Part shown: positions 53,894-61,863 of the stretch, one piece after another
Numbering within the stretch: position 1 is the stretch's first letter
Layout: the number at the start of each line of letters is the position of its first letter
Source of the DNA: Actinomycetota bacterium
GTDB taxonomy: Bacteria > Actinomycetota > Acidimicrobiia > Acidimicrobiales > Ilumatobacteraceae
NCBI GenBank assembly: GCA_017856115.1
Contig: JAFMFM010000002.1
Coordinates: forward strand, 1 to 64,000
Direction of reading: 5' to 3'
DNA length: 64,000 nt
The notes under the pieces: generated by a model
What the model was told of the DNA's origin: nothing
The model's input: the letters and a program-made list of their open reading frames with translations, nothing else
The model's database searches: none
Program-made: the position numbers and the translations under genes

Positions 53894-54643
53894 CTACCCA
53901 ATACGGTCGTGCAGGGTCGTTTCGCAGAAGCGATCACCCTGAGGCAACGAAGCGGACGTCTCCGGCGACGTTTCGCCGTACAACGTGTCGAGCATTCCCT
54001 TCACCATGCCTCGGTCGACGGCGCAGATCACCGGATGCTCGATTGCGACGTCTCCGAATGGACAGTGGTTGTTGATGATTCGCAACTTGTTCTGTCGCTT
54101 CTCCGCGTGTGCAGCAAATCCGTGCGCAGTGAGTGCATCGGCAACGCGCTGGAGTGCCGAGCGCAACGAGCGTTGACCGGCAGCGACATCGTCCCCCGTC
54201 AAGCCGGCGGCCATTGCGTGCCCGTACTTGCGACCCACCTCCTCGGCCATGGCTTCGGCGGCGTCGCGAGGCAATCGCTCGAGAGCCTCGCCGAGGAGCG
54301 ACAACACCAAGTCGTCGCTGCGAACGGGAAACTGCATCGGCTCGGTGGTCGTCACCGGGCGGTACCGCTTGGATGGGCGTCCGGCTCCGGCGTGCTCCGC
54401 ACGCGCAACTTCCACCTCGAGGTAGCCCCCGGCGGCGAGCTTGTCGAGATGATGTCGCGCGACGTTCGGGTGCACATCGAACCGTTCGGCAACCTGACTG
54501 GCAGTGACACCCTGGGCGGCGTCGCGAACGAACAAGTACACCGCACGACGCGTGGGATCACCAAATGCGGAGGTGATGGCGGATACCTGCGAGGCGAATG
54601 CGCCACCGGTCACGCTGCTCGCCGCGGACTTGATGCGCGTCAC
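53894..54643 (-). CDS. SufR-like winged-helix regulator with putative Fe-S cysteines
   Basis: The 249-residue protein has an N-terminal ArsR-like winged helix (SAFGDPTRRAVYLFV and ASQVAERFDVHPNVARHHLDKL). The C-terminal domain holds NNHCPFGDVAIEHPVICAVD and a late FCETT cysteine. The three cysteines and one histidine resemble the cluster site of SufR (COG2345 group). It probably senses iron-sulfur status. The gene is divergent from mrp and shares its -10 region. The GTG start at 54643 is preceded by TAGGCT six bases upstream. Confidence 0.72.
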   Translation of the reverse strand: MTRIKSAASSVTGGAFASQVSAITSAFGDPTRRAVYLFVRDAAQGVTASQVAERFDVHPNVARHHLDKLAAGGYLEVEVARAEHAGAGRPSKRYRPVTTTEPMQFPVRSDDLVLSLLGEALERLPRDAAEAMAEEVGRKYGHAMAAGLTGDDVAAGQRSLRSALQRVADALTAHGFAAHAEKRQNKLRIINNHCPFGDVAIEHPVICAVDRGMVKGMLDTLYGETSPETSASLPQGDRFCETTLHDRIG

Positions 54644-54648
54644 GCGAT

Positions 54649-54655
54649 TAGCCTA
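54649..54655. promoter_or_regulatory. Symmetric bidirectional -10 element between sufR-like gene and mrp
   Basis: TAGCCTA reads as TAGCCT on the plus strand and TAGGCT on the minus strand. The minus box is six bases before GTG 54643. The plus box is 11 bases before ATG 54666. Predicted start sites are 18 bases apart. Confidence 0.6.
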
Positions 54656-54665
54656 ACGAGCGCGC

Positions 54666-55808
54666 ATGAGCACCCTCACTCCTGAATCCGTCATCGACGC
54701 ACTGCGTCCGGTCGAGGATCCGGAGTTGCACCGCTCGATCGTGGATCTCAACATGGTTCGCGACGTGGTCGTCAACGATGGCGTGGTGTCGCTCACAGTC
54801 ACGTTGACCATCGCGGGTTGTCCGTTACGCAACGAGATACAAAGTCGCGTCAACGGTGCCATTCGACCGATGTCGGGCGTACGTGACGTGCAGTTGAACT
54901 TCGGCGTGATGACCGACGAGGAACGCGCCGCACTGCGGGAAAAGTTGCACGGCTCGCCCGGTGCCACCGCGGGTAGTGCTCCCGCGCAGGGCCACGCGCA
55001 GGGTCGCGCCATCTCGTTCGCGCAACCCGGTTCCAAGACGCGACCGTTGCTCATCTCTTCCGGCAAGGGAGGTGTGGGCAAGAGCAGCGTCACCACCAAC
55101 CTGGCCGTGGCACTCGCCGCGGCGGGTCACACGGTGGGCGTCGTCGACGCGGACATCTACGGCTACTCCATTCCGCGCATGCTCGGTGCCGATCGCGACC
55201 CGGTCGTCATCGACGAGATGTTGTTGCCGCCGGAGAGTTACGGCGTTCGGTGCATCTCGATCGGCTACTTCGTTCCCGAGGGTCAAGCGGTGGTGTGGCG
55301 TGGTCCGATGTTGCACAAGGCACTTGAGCAGTTCCTCACCGACGTGTACTGGGACGAGCCGGAGTTCCTGCTCATCGACATGCCCCCGGGTACCGGCGAC
55401 ATCGCGTTGAGCCTGAGTCAGTACCTGCCACGTGCAGAGGTGTACGTGGTGACCACTCCACAGGAGGCGGCGCAGAAGGTCGCGCGACTCTCCGCGGCGA
55501 TGGCCAAGAAGGTCAACATGTCGGTACGCGGCGTCATCGAGAACATGTCGTGGTTCACCGGCGACGACGGCAAGCGGTACGAACTCTTCGGTCAGGGAGG
55601 CGGAAAGATGTTGGCCGACGAACTCGGCGTGCCGCTGTTGGCACAGATTCCGTTGGTGAACCAGCTCCGCGAGGGCGGCGACGACGGCAAGCCGATTGCA
55701 GCCATCGCACCAGGAAGTGAAGTGGGCTCGATATTCGCGGACCTGGCCAAGAAAATCGTCGAGATGCGACCGAAAAAGGTCTTCAGTCAGGCCCTGAAGG
55801 TCAACTGA
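54666..55808 (+). CDS. mrp: Mrp/ApbC-type iron-sulfur carrier ATPase
   Basis: The 380-residue protein has an N-terminal MIP18/DUF59 domain (to about residue 95, with GCPLRN) and a P-loop domain with the deviant Walker A SGKGGVGKS at 132-140. DMPPGTGD and IENMSWF follow. It is a carrier or scaffold for [4Fe-4S] clusters. The Cys-x-x-Cys pair that follows IENMS in many homologues is absent here (IENMSWFTGDDGK), as I recall for mycobacterial Mrp too. Cluster binding may therefore differ. It is divergent from the SufR-like regulator. Confidence 0.88.
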   Translation: MSTLTPESVIDALRPVEDPELHRSIVDLNMVRDVVVNDGVVSLTVTLTIAGCPLRNEIQSRVNGAIRPMSGVRDVQLNFGVMTDEERAALREKLHGSPGATAGSAPAQGHAQGRAISFAQPGSKTRPLLISSGKGGVGKSSVTTNLAVALAAAGHTVGVVDADIYGYSIPRMLGADRDPVVIDEMLLPPESYGVRCISIGYFVPEGQAVVWRGPMLHKALEQFLTDVYWDEPEFLLIDMPPGTGDIALSLSQYLPRAEVYVVTTPQEAAQKVARLSAAMAKKVNMSVRGVIENMSWFTGDDGKRYELFGQGGGKMLADELGVPLLAQIPLVNQLREGGDDGKPIAAIAPGSEVGSIFADLAKKIVEMRPKKVFSQALKVN

Positions 55809-55826
55809 CCTGACACACTGGTGACC

Positions 55827-56063
55827 ATGGACCTGCGCATCGGAGTCACCCACTCGTCACGAGACATCAGTTTGGAGATCGAGAACGACGAACCGTCGCG
55901 GGCCGCCGCACGAAAGAGCGTGGAGGAGGCACTCGCCGGGAAGGTGGAGGTGCTCTGGCTGAAGGACAAGCGCGGACGGGAGGTCGCCGTGCCGTCGGAA
56001 AAGATCGCCTTCGTCGAGTTCGGTGCCCCGGATGGGGAGCGTCGACTGGGGTTCGGAGCCTGA
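55827..56063 (+). CDS. DUF3107 protein
   Basis: The 78-residue protein (start MDLRIGVTHSSRDIS) matches DUF3107, a small actinobacterial family: alternating strands, EEALAGKVEVLWL, DKRGREVAVPSEKIAFVEFG. Its function is unknown. ATG 55827 is used; GTG 55821 two codons earlier is an alternative. Its TGA stop forms a CTGA overlap with the presumed start of the first ArsA-like ATPase, so the pair is translationally coupled. Confidence 0.8.
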   Translation: MDLRIGVTHSSRDISLEIENDEPSRAAARKSVEEALAGKVEVLWLKDKRGREVAVPSEKIAFVEFGAPDGERRLGFGA

Positions 56064-56980
56064 CGCTTCGAGCGTTACTTTCTCGACGACTCGTCTTCGT
56101 AACGGGAAAGGGTGGAGTCGGCAAATCCGCCGTAGCCGCGGCGTTGGCGAGGCTGGCGGCCGGCGAAGGCAAGCGGGTGCTGGCATGCGAAATGGACGAC
56201 AAGGGCTCGCTCGCTGCGTACCTCGGGCGCGACGACCTGACCTTCTCACCCGTGGAAGTGTCACCGAACCTGTATGCGATGGCAATGAACACGGAGGACT
56301 CACTGCGCGAGTACATCCGACTGTTCCTGCGGGTTCCCGTGCTCGGCAGCCTCACACCGCTCGCCCGCATCTTCGATTTCGTGGCGAACGCGGCACCGGC
56401 CGTGAAGGAGATCCTGGCGGTAGGCAAGCTGTGCTACGAGGTTCGTGAACGGCACTACGACATCGTCATCGTGGATTCCGAAGCGAGCGGTCACTTCGTC
56501 GCCCAGGTGTCGGCACCGGATGCACTCGCCACCTTGGTTCGAATCGGCATCGTCGCCGACCAGACCAAATGGATGAGCAACTTGCTGCACGACCCCGAGG
56601 TTTCCACGGTGCTCGCCGTGGTGACACCGGAGGAAATGCCCGTCGTCGAGACCATCGAACTACGGGATCGCTTGGCGACGGCAACGCCGATCGATTTCGC
56701 CGGTGTGCTGGTGAATCGCATGCCCGCGGCACTCGTCGATGCCGAACTTCTGGCGACCGTGGCACCGACGAGCGGACATCTGGCCACCTCGGTGCAGGTC
56801 GGTGAGTGGCTGAGCGAGCGTCGCTCGAATGCCGAGCTCCACGCGAGGCGACTCGCCGATGCCCTCGAACTGGGCAACGTGGAGACCATCGCCGAAGCCC
56901 CGGCCGGGACACACTCCCCGGAACGGATCACCGACCATTTGGTGGGTGAAATGCGCCGAATCCTGGACGAGCACGCATGA
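56060..56980 (+). CDS. ArsA/Get3-like ATPase 1, presumed CTG start
   Basis: The 306-residue protein has the deviant Walker A TGKGGVGKS at 15-23 with its signature lysine. This P-loop lies upstream of the first ATG, GTG or TTG in the frame (TTG 56144), so a usual start would destroy the enzyme. CTG 56060 gives MTLRALLSRRLVFVTGKGG, a normal family start. It forms a CTGA overlap with the DUF3107 stop. The partner gene follows with an ATGA overlap. Paired ArsA-like ATPases occur in mycobacteria (Rv3679-Rv3680), where they sit beside whiB4. Confidence 0.78.
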   Translation: MTLRALLSRRLVFVTGKGGVGKSAVAAALARLAAGEGKRVLACEMDDKGSLAAYLGRDDLTFSPVEVSPNLYAMAMNTEDSLREYIRLFLRVPVLGSLTPLARIFDFVANAAPAVKEILAVGKLCYEVRERHYDIVIVDSEASGHFVAQVSAPDALATLVRIGIVADQTKWMSNLLHDPEVSTVLAVVTPEEMPVVETIELRDRLATATPIDFAGVLVNRMPAALVDAELLATVAPTSGHLATSVQVGEWLSERRSNAELHARRLADALELGNVETIAEAPAGTHSPERITDHLVGEMRRILDEHA

Positions 56981-58155
56981 TTGTCGCACCCGGCAACATG
57001 GATGAAACCATCGAGCAGTTCGCTCCACTCGATCCGGAACTCTTCGACATGCTTGCGAAATCGAGGATGATCATCATCTGCGGGCCGGGTGGTGTCGGGA
57101 AGACCACGTCTGCCGCCGCGTTGGGGGTGGTGGCCGCCCGCCATTTTCCCAAGCGGGTGTTGGTGCTGACGGTGGATCCGGCGCGCCGGCTGGCGACCGC
57201 CCTCGGTCTCGGGACCATCGGTAACGCCGAAGTTCCGGTGGAACTCGCGGGCGCCAAGGGAAGTCTCGACATCGCGATGATCGATACCAAAGCCAGTTGG
57301 GACGACATGGTGCGCCGACACGCGCCGGACGGTGTGACCCGTGATCGAGTGTTGGGCAACGATCTGTACAAGACGTTGACGTCGCGGTTCGTGCACAGTC
57401 ACGACTACGTGGTGACCGAGCGCCTGTACGACGCACGCGAAAGCGGCGTCTACGACCTCGTCGTGGTGGACACGCCGCCGTCGCGAAGCGCGCTCTCAGT
57501 GCTGGATGCACCGCGACGCATGGAACAATTCTTCTCCAGCCGACTGCTCAAATTGTTGACCGCACCCACCCAGTCGCGACTGTTGTCGTTGGCTTCGCGA
57601 CCGTTCTTCATCGTTGCCGACCGAATCCTCGGCGCGGCATTCCTGTCGGACATCGCAGAGTTCTTCACGTTGTTTCGCACGATGGAGGGACCAGTCGTGT
57701 CGCGGGCACGCCGGGTCGGGGCACTGTTGTCGGACCCTGCCACGTCGTACGTCGTCGTCACCAGCCCTGAGCCGGTGGCCATGCAGGAAGCCGGCTATCT
57801 CGTGGAGGAGTTGCGTCGCAGGGGTCATCGTCTCGATGCGGTAGTCACCAACCGACTCGTGCCGAGCCGCCTCGCCACCGGGGCGGCCGAACGCGCCGAA
57901 GCGCTCATCGAGGGCAACCCGTTGCACGATGTCGAGCGTGCGTCGCGCGATGCCGCCGATGCGCCGCTCACGACCGCCACGCGTCGAGCGTTGGCAGCCG
58001 CCGAACGCGAGATCGCAAACATCGCCAACCAGCACGCGGCTGCCCTGGCGGAGATTCGGCGGTGGGGTGCCCGGGTGCTCATGAGTGAGTCGCGCGGGGG
58101 TGACATCACCGACGTGACGTCGTTGCTCGCCCTCGGCGAGGCGCTGCGCACCTAA
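56977..58155 (+). CDS. ArsA/Get3-like ATPase 2
   Basis: The 392-residue protein has Walker A GPGGVGKT at 36-43, in which the signature lysine of the deviant motif is replaced by proline. VLTVDPARRLATALG follows and VVVDTPPSRSALSVLDAP forms the switch region. It resembles Rv3680 of Mycobacterium tuberculosis. It probably pairs with ATPase 1, each giving part of a composite ATPase. No ArsB-like pump is adjacent, so the cargo is not clear. It is 28 bases before the kinase gene. Confidence 0.82.
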   Translation: MIVAPGNMDETIEQFAPLDPELFDMLAKSRMIIICGPGGVGKTTSAAALGVVAARHFPKRVLVLTVDPARRLATALGLGTIGNAEVPVELAGAKGSLDIAMIDTKASWDDMVRRHAPDGVTRDRVLGNDLYKTLTSRFVHSHDYVVTERLYDARESGVYDLVVVDTPPSRSALSVLDAPRRMEQFFSSRLLKLLTAPTQSRLLSLASRPFFIVADRILGAAFLSDIAEFFTLFRTMEGPVVSRARRVGALLSDPATSYVVVTSPEPVAMQEAGYLVEELRRRGHRLDAVVTNRLVPSRLATGAAERAEALIEGNPLHDVERASRDAADAPLTTATRRALAAAEREIANIANQHAAALAEIRRWGARVLMSESRGGDITDVTSLLALGEALRT

Positions 58156-58183
58156 CCGCGAGCGGCAAGAATGGAGGTCGACC

Positions 58184-59695
58184 ATGCCGACGCTCCTCGA
58201 GCTAGCAAGCGAACACACCGAGTTGTCGGAGGACGATGTTTCGCATCTCGCCGCCCTGATTTCCGAGTGGGGAATGCTGGCCGACTTTTCCTTCGCCGAC
58301 CTGTTGTTGTACGTGCCGGTTACGTCCACAGGTGGAGTCAACTGGCTCACCGCATCGCAGGTGCGTGCAGCCACCGGTCAGACCTTGTACGAGTCGGATC
58401 TCGTCGGCGAGTTCGCCGACGACACCGATCGCCCGTTCATTGCCGCGGCAGCCCAAAGCGGGCAGATTCAACAGGGTGAGATCACCCTGTCGTACTTGAA
58501 CGATCCGGTGAACATGACCGCGATTCCCGTCATGCGCGAGGGTCGAGCAATAGCCGTATTGACGCGCGAAGTGTCGTCGGTGTCCGGTCGTCGCCCCGGA
58601 CAACTGGAGCGCACGTATCTGTCGATCTTCGATGACTTCGCCAACATGATCGCCACCGGATTGTTCCCGTTCGAGGGACGGGTTGCCGACTCGAGCGTGG
58701 CCCCGCGCGTCGGCGACGGAGTGGTGGTGCTGGACGGCAGTGCGCGGGTGCGTTACGCATCCCCCAACGCCGTATCGGCCCTCCACCGCATCGGTATTCG
58801 AGCCAATGCGGTGGGCCAGAGTTTGGCCGAACTGGGTTTTGCGCACGATGCGGCCCGCGCGTCGTTCGAGAGACGGGAACCCGTGGTCGAGGAACTCGAC
58901 CAGGAACACGATGTCACGTTGTTGGTGCGGTCGATCCCGATCCTCAAGCGGGGTGTGCGCGCGACCAACGTCGTCGGCGGCGTGGTGCTGATGCGAGACG
59001 TCTCCGAACTCCGTCGTCGCGACCGGTTGATCCTTACCAAGGACGCCACCATCAAGGAGATCCACCATCGGGTGAAGAACAACCTTCAAACCATCTCCTC
59101 GCTGCTGCGGCTGCAGGGTCGGCGTTTGTCCTCCGACGAGGCAAAGGCTGCCATCGCCGATTCGGTGCGTCGGATTCGAACCATCGCACTGGTGCATGAA
59201 ACGTTGTCGCGAGAGCCTGGCGAGGACGTTGCCTTCGTGGAGATCCTCCGACCGCTCATCCAACTGTCACAGGAGAGCCTGCAGTCCAGCGACCGACCCG
59301 TTCGGTTCGAGGTTCGCGGTGACGCTGGTCGGCTCCCCGCCACGATCGCCACACCGCTGTCGGTGGTGATTCTGGAACTTCTGCAGAACGTCGTCGATCA
59401 CGCGTTCGGCGACAAGCGCCGGGATGGTGTGGTGCGCGTGTTTCTGGCGCGCGATCCCGATGATGACGCACTGCATCTGCGGGTCATCGACAACGGTGTC
59501 GGTGTCGACGAACGATTCGACATCTCGCAAGCAACCGGACTCGGATTGTCGATCGTGCGAACGCTCGTCACCACCGAACTGGGCGGAACCATCTCGATGC
59601 GTCCGGCAAGTACGACGGATCTCGTGGACGCTGCGCTCGACGACGGCAGCGGTCAGGCGGGAACCGTGGTGGACTTGCGAATTCCGACCGACTAG
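58184..59695 (+). CDS. pdtaS: PdtaS-type sensor histidine kinase
   Basis: The 503-residue protein has an N-terminal GAF-like domain (about 1-155), a PAS-like domain (about 180-275), a HisKA_2 segment with phosphoacceptor H295 in EIHHRVKNNLQT, and a HATPase_c domain (ILELLQNVVDHAF, DNGVGV, GLGLSIV). It is soluble. In mycobacteria PdtaS phosphorylates PdtaR, an ANTAR-type RNA-binding regulator, and responds to copper and nitric oxide; pdtaR is not in the window. The convergent next gene is whiB, as beside pdtaS in Mycobacterium tuberculosis (Rv3219/Rv3220c). Confidence 0.85.
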   Translation: MPTLLELASEHTELSEDDVSHLAALISEWGMLADFSFADLLLYVPVTSTGGVNWLTASQVRAATGQTLYESDLVGEFADDTDRPFIAAAAQSGQIQQGEITLSYLNDPVNMTAIPVMREGRAIAVLTREVSSVSGRRPGQLERTYLSIFDDFANMIATGLFPFEGRVADSSVAPRVGDGVVVLDGSARVRYASPNAVSALHRIGIRANAVGQSLAELGFAHDAARASFERREPVVEELDQEHDVTLLVRSIPILKRGVRATNVVGGVVLMRDVSELRRRDRLILTKDATIKEIHHRVKNNLQTISSLLRLQGRRLSSDEAKAAIADSVRRIRTIALVHETLSREPGEDVAFVEILRPLIQLSQESLQSSDRPVRFEVRGDAGRLPATIATPLSVVILELLQNVVDHAFGDKRRDGVVRVFLARDPDDDALHLRVIDNGVGVDERFDISQATGLGLSIVRTLVTTELGGTISMRPASTTDLVDAALDDGSGQAGTVVDLRIPTD

Positions 59696-59988
59696 GCGAT
59701 GCTGGCGCGGCGTGCCGCCGCTGCACGACGCCGCATGTCGCGACGCTCTTCCTCGCTCGTGCCACCCCACACGCCACAGTCCTGGTTGGTGGCGAGCGCG
59801 AAATCGAGACACTCCTTGCGAACCCCGCAATCTGCGCACACCGCGCGAGCGCGCACGAGCATGCGCATCGCTTCACCGGTGTTGCCGATGGGGAAGAACA
59901 TGTCGGGATCGATCTCCCGACAATTGGCGTTCACTCGCCAGGAGTAGTCAGCGGAACCGAGGGCGAGGCTTTGAGCGAGAATGGACAT
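59692..59988 (-). CDS. whiB1: WhiB-family iron-sulfur regulator
   Basis: The 98-residue protein has the four cluster cysteines C23, C51, C54 and C60, the following GVWGGTSEEER turn and a basic C-terminal tail (RRRAAAARR). WhiB proteins bind a [4Fe-4S] cluster and the primary sigma factor. Position next to pdtaS suggests the WhiB1 group. Its promoter box TAGCCT is nine bases before ATG 59988. Its end overlaps the kinase stop by four bases. Confidence 0.85.
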   Translation of the reverse strand: MSILAQSLALGSADYSWRVNANCREIDPDMFFPIGNTGEAMRMLVRARAVCADCGVRKECLDFALATNQDCGVWGGTSEEERRDMRRRAAAARRASIA

Positions 59989-59997
59989 GCGGGCGTC

Positions 59998-60003
59998 AGG
60001 CTA
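59998..60003 (-). promoter_or_regulatory. -10 box of whiB
   Basis: TAGCCT on the minus strand lies nine bases before ATG 59988, so the leader would be two or three bases at most. Confidence 0.45.
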
Positions 60004-60039
60004 AGTGCCCGAACGGCGGAACGCAAGGGGTAACTTCGC

Positions 60040-60045
60040 TACCCT
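60040..60045 (+). promoter_or_regulatory. -10 box of the glycerophosphodiesterase gene
   Basis: TACCCT lies 12 bases before ATG 60058, giving a predicted leader of about five bases without a ribosome binding site. Confidence 0.4.
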
Positions 60046-60057
60046 GACGCCACGAAC

Positions 60058-60762
60058 ATGCGCACAACCACCCAAGTAATGGCCCATCGAGGTGCATCTA
60101 GGGCCGCTCCCGCCAACACCATTGAAGCCTTCAGCCTCGCCAGACGTATGGGGGCCCATGCGGTGGAACTCGACGTTCGCCAGTGCGCCACCGGCGAGTT
60201 GGTGGTTCACCACGACCCTGTACTGAGCGACGGTCGAATCATCGCACACCTGGGCAAACATCAGTTGCCCGACGTCGTACCAACACTCGACGAGGCGCTC
60301 GATGCGTGTGGCGAGATGTGGGTGAACGTGGAGATCAAGAATCATCGCATCGAACCTGACTTCGATGGTCGCGACGAACGAACCATGGCCGTGTTGGAGG
60401 TGCTGCGCCAGCGCGTGGGACAACACGGCGATGTGAAGCGCTATCTCGTGTCGTGTTTTCGAAGAAGGACGGTGGACCGTGTGCACCAGGCGTGGCCCGA
60501 ACTTCCCACCGCTTGGCTCACCGTGAAGATCGGCGACCATCGGGAGCTCGCTCGCGACCTCGCGTCATTCGGACATGCTGCGGTGCACCCCGAAGTATCG
60601 GGTGTTACTCGGGAGATGATCGAGACGTTTCAGGCTCACGGCGTACGCGTGAACACCTGGACCTGCGACGACCCAATTCGAATGAGCAACCTCATCGAGT
60701 GGGGCATCGACGGCATTTGCACGAACCGGCCGGACGTGGCGCTCGAACTCCTCGGTAAGTGA
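60058..60762 (+). CDS. Glycerophosphodiester phosphodiesterase
   Basis: The 234-residue protein has the GDPD signature: HRGA near residue 10, PANTIEAF, VELDVR near 38 (metal Glu and Asp), VVHHDP near 50 and EIKNH near 93. It hydrolyses glycerophosphodiesters to glycerol-3-phosphate. No signal peptide is seen. The last 17 bases before the stop region are part of an 18-base direct repeat that recurs just after the gene. Confidence 0.85.
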   Translation: MRTTTQVMAHRGASRAAPANTIEAFSLARRMGAHAVELDVRQCATGELVVHHDPVLSDGRIIAHLGKHQLPDVVPTLDEALDACGEMWVNVEIKNHRIEPDFDGRDERTMAVLEVLRQRVGQHGDVKRYLVSCFRRRTVDRVHQAWPELPTAWLTVKIGDHRELARDLASFGHAAVHPEVSGVTREMIETFQAHGVRVNTWTCDDPIRMSNLIEWGIDGICTNRPDVALELLGK

Positions 60763-60786
60763 CGGCCCGGCGCTCGAACTCCTCGG
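60738..60786. repeat. 18-base perfect direct repeat across the end of the GDPD gene
   Basis: GGCGCTCGAACTCCTCGG occurs at 60738-60755, inside the last codons of the gene, and again at 60769-60786 in the intergenic space. The copies are 31 bases apart. It looks like a small duplication of the gene end. Confidence 0.85.
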
Positions 60787-60792
60787 CGGGTA

Positions 60793-61716
60793 CTAGTACT
60801 CCACCAACATCGGCTTGATGAGTCGCAACGCCTCGGCATGGTGTCGAACGGTCAGGGTGGTGGTTTCGTCGATGTAGTCACCATCGAGTTGATATCCGAA
60901 CGGCGCCGGAAAATCGAAGACCACCCGTTCCACGTCCTCGATCACCTCGACTCCACGGCGAGCCGCGATGCCGCCATTTCGTAGGGCTCCCCACATGGTG
61001 GACAGCATCAACGGAGTGGTGAGTCGCCGAAACGTGACTGCGACCAGTCGCTTCTCCAGCGAGGCGGCACGCGAGAGTTCGATCGCACGCTTCCCCACGT
61101 AGGTGTAGGGGTTGGTGTTGAGCACGATGGTGAAGAAGCCGTTCGGGATCTTTCGACCATCGATCTCCACCGTGAAGTGCGGAAACCTCCTGTCGTAGTC
61201 GACGAACCAGGTCTTCAACGCCGCGAAGGCGAACAACGGTTGACCAACGAGACGCTTGAAACTGAACGTGCGTTCCACACGTCGAACGACCTCGGCGTCG
61301 TAGCCGACACCGGCATGGAAGGTGAAGTACCTGCCGTTGGCTTCACCCAGTCCAATCGGTGCAACGAGGCCACCATCGAGTCCGGCGGTGAGTTGCGTCA
61401 CCGCCGTCAGAGGGTCGTTCGCCATGCCGAGGGATCGCGCGAACACGTTGGTGGATCCTCCGGGTAGTACTCCGAGCGCTGTCGAACTCCCCGCGAGTCC
61501 CGTGGCCACCTCGTTGAGGGTGCCGTCACCCCCGAAGGCCACCACCGCGTCGAGACCCCGCGCGACGGCGTCGGCCGCGAAGCGCGTGGCATGGCCCCGC
61601 TCGCTGGTTTCGACCACTTGCACGTCGTGATGACGGGCCAGGTACTGGTGGACCTGAACGGTGTTGCGTGGGGTCACCGACGTGGCAAAGGAGTTCACCA
61701 CCAGCAGGATTCGCAC
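60793..61716 (-). CDS. Diacylglycerol kinase-family lipid kinase
   Basis: The 307-residue protein has the diacylglycerol kinase catalytic motif FGGDGTLNEVATGL near 60-73 and PGGSTNVFARSLG near 85-97. It belongs to the DagK/YegS family that phosphorylates diacylglycerol, sphingosine or similar lipids. GTG 61716 (RILLVVNSFAT) is the conserved start, with TACCGT eight bases upstream. A longer frame to 61794 would run past the promoter. It converges with the GDPD gene, so two lipid-headgroup enzymes lie side by side. Confidence 0.82.
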   Translation of the reverse strand: MRILLVVNSFATSVTPRNTVQVHQYLARHHDVQVVETSERGHATRFAADAVARGLDAVVAFGGDGTLNEVATGLAGSSTALGVLPGGSTNVFARSLGMANDPLTAVTQLTAGLDGGLVAPIGLGEANGRYFTFHAGVGYDAEVVRRVERTFSFKRLVGQPLFAFAALKTWFVDYDRRFPHFTVEIDGRKIPNGFFTIVLNTNPYTYVGKRAIELSRAASLEKRLVAVTFRRLTTPLMLSTMWGALRNGGIAARRGVEVIEDVERVVFDFPAPFGYQLDGDYIDETTTLTVRHHAEALRLIKPMLVEY

Positions 61717-61724
61717 GCAAAAAC

Positions 61725-61730
61725 ACGGTA
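61725..61730 (-). promoter_or_regulatory. -10 box of the lipid kinase gene
   Basis: TACCGT on the minus strand lies eight bases before GTG 61716, suggesting a leaderless or nearly leaderless transcript. Confidence 0.45.
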
Positions 61731-61863
61731 TCTGGGTCCGGATTGCCCCTCGACACCGCAGGGAATTCGCTGGTGCGACGAGGACGCAGGTCACACCACC
61801 CCGTCATGACGATTTCCGCGACCGATTCTGCGTTCAGGTGACCGAGCGGTAACAATGAAGGTC

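Noticed and set aside
54646-54658. TTAGCCTAA core resembling an IdeR/DtxR iron box
   Set aside because: Only the nine central bases match; the outer TTAGG and CCTAA arms are missing. The same bases are fully explained as a symmetric -10 element.
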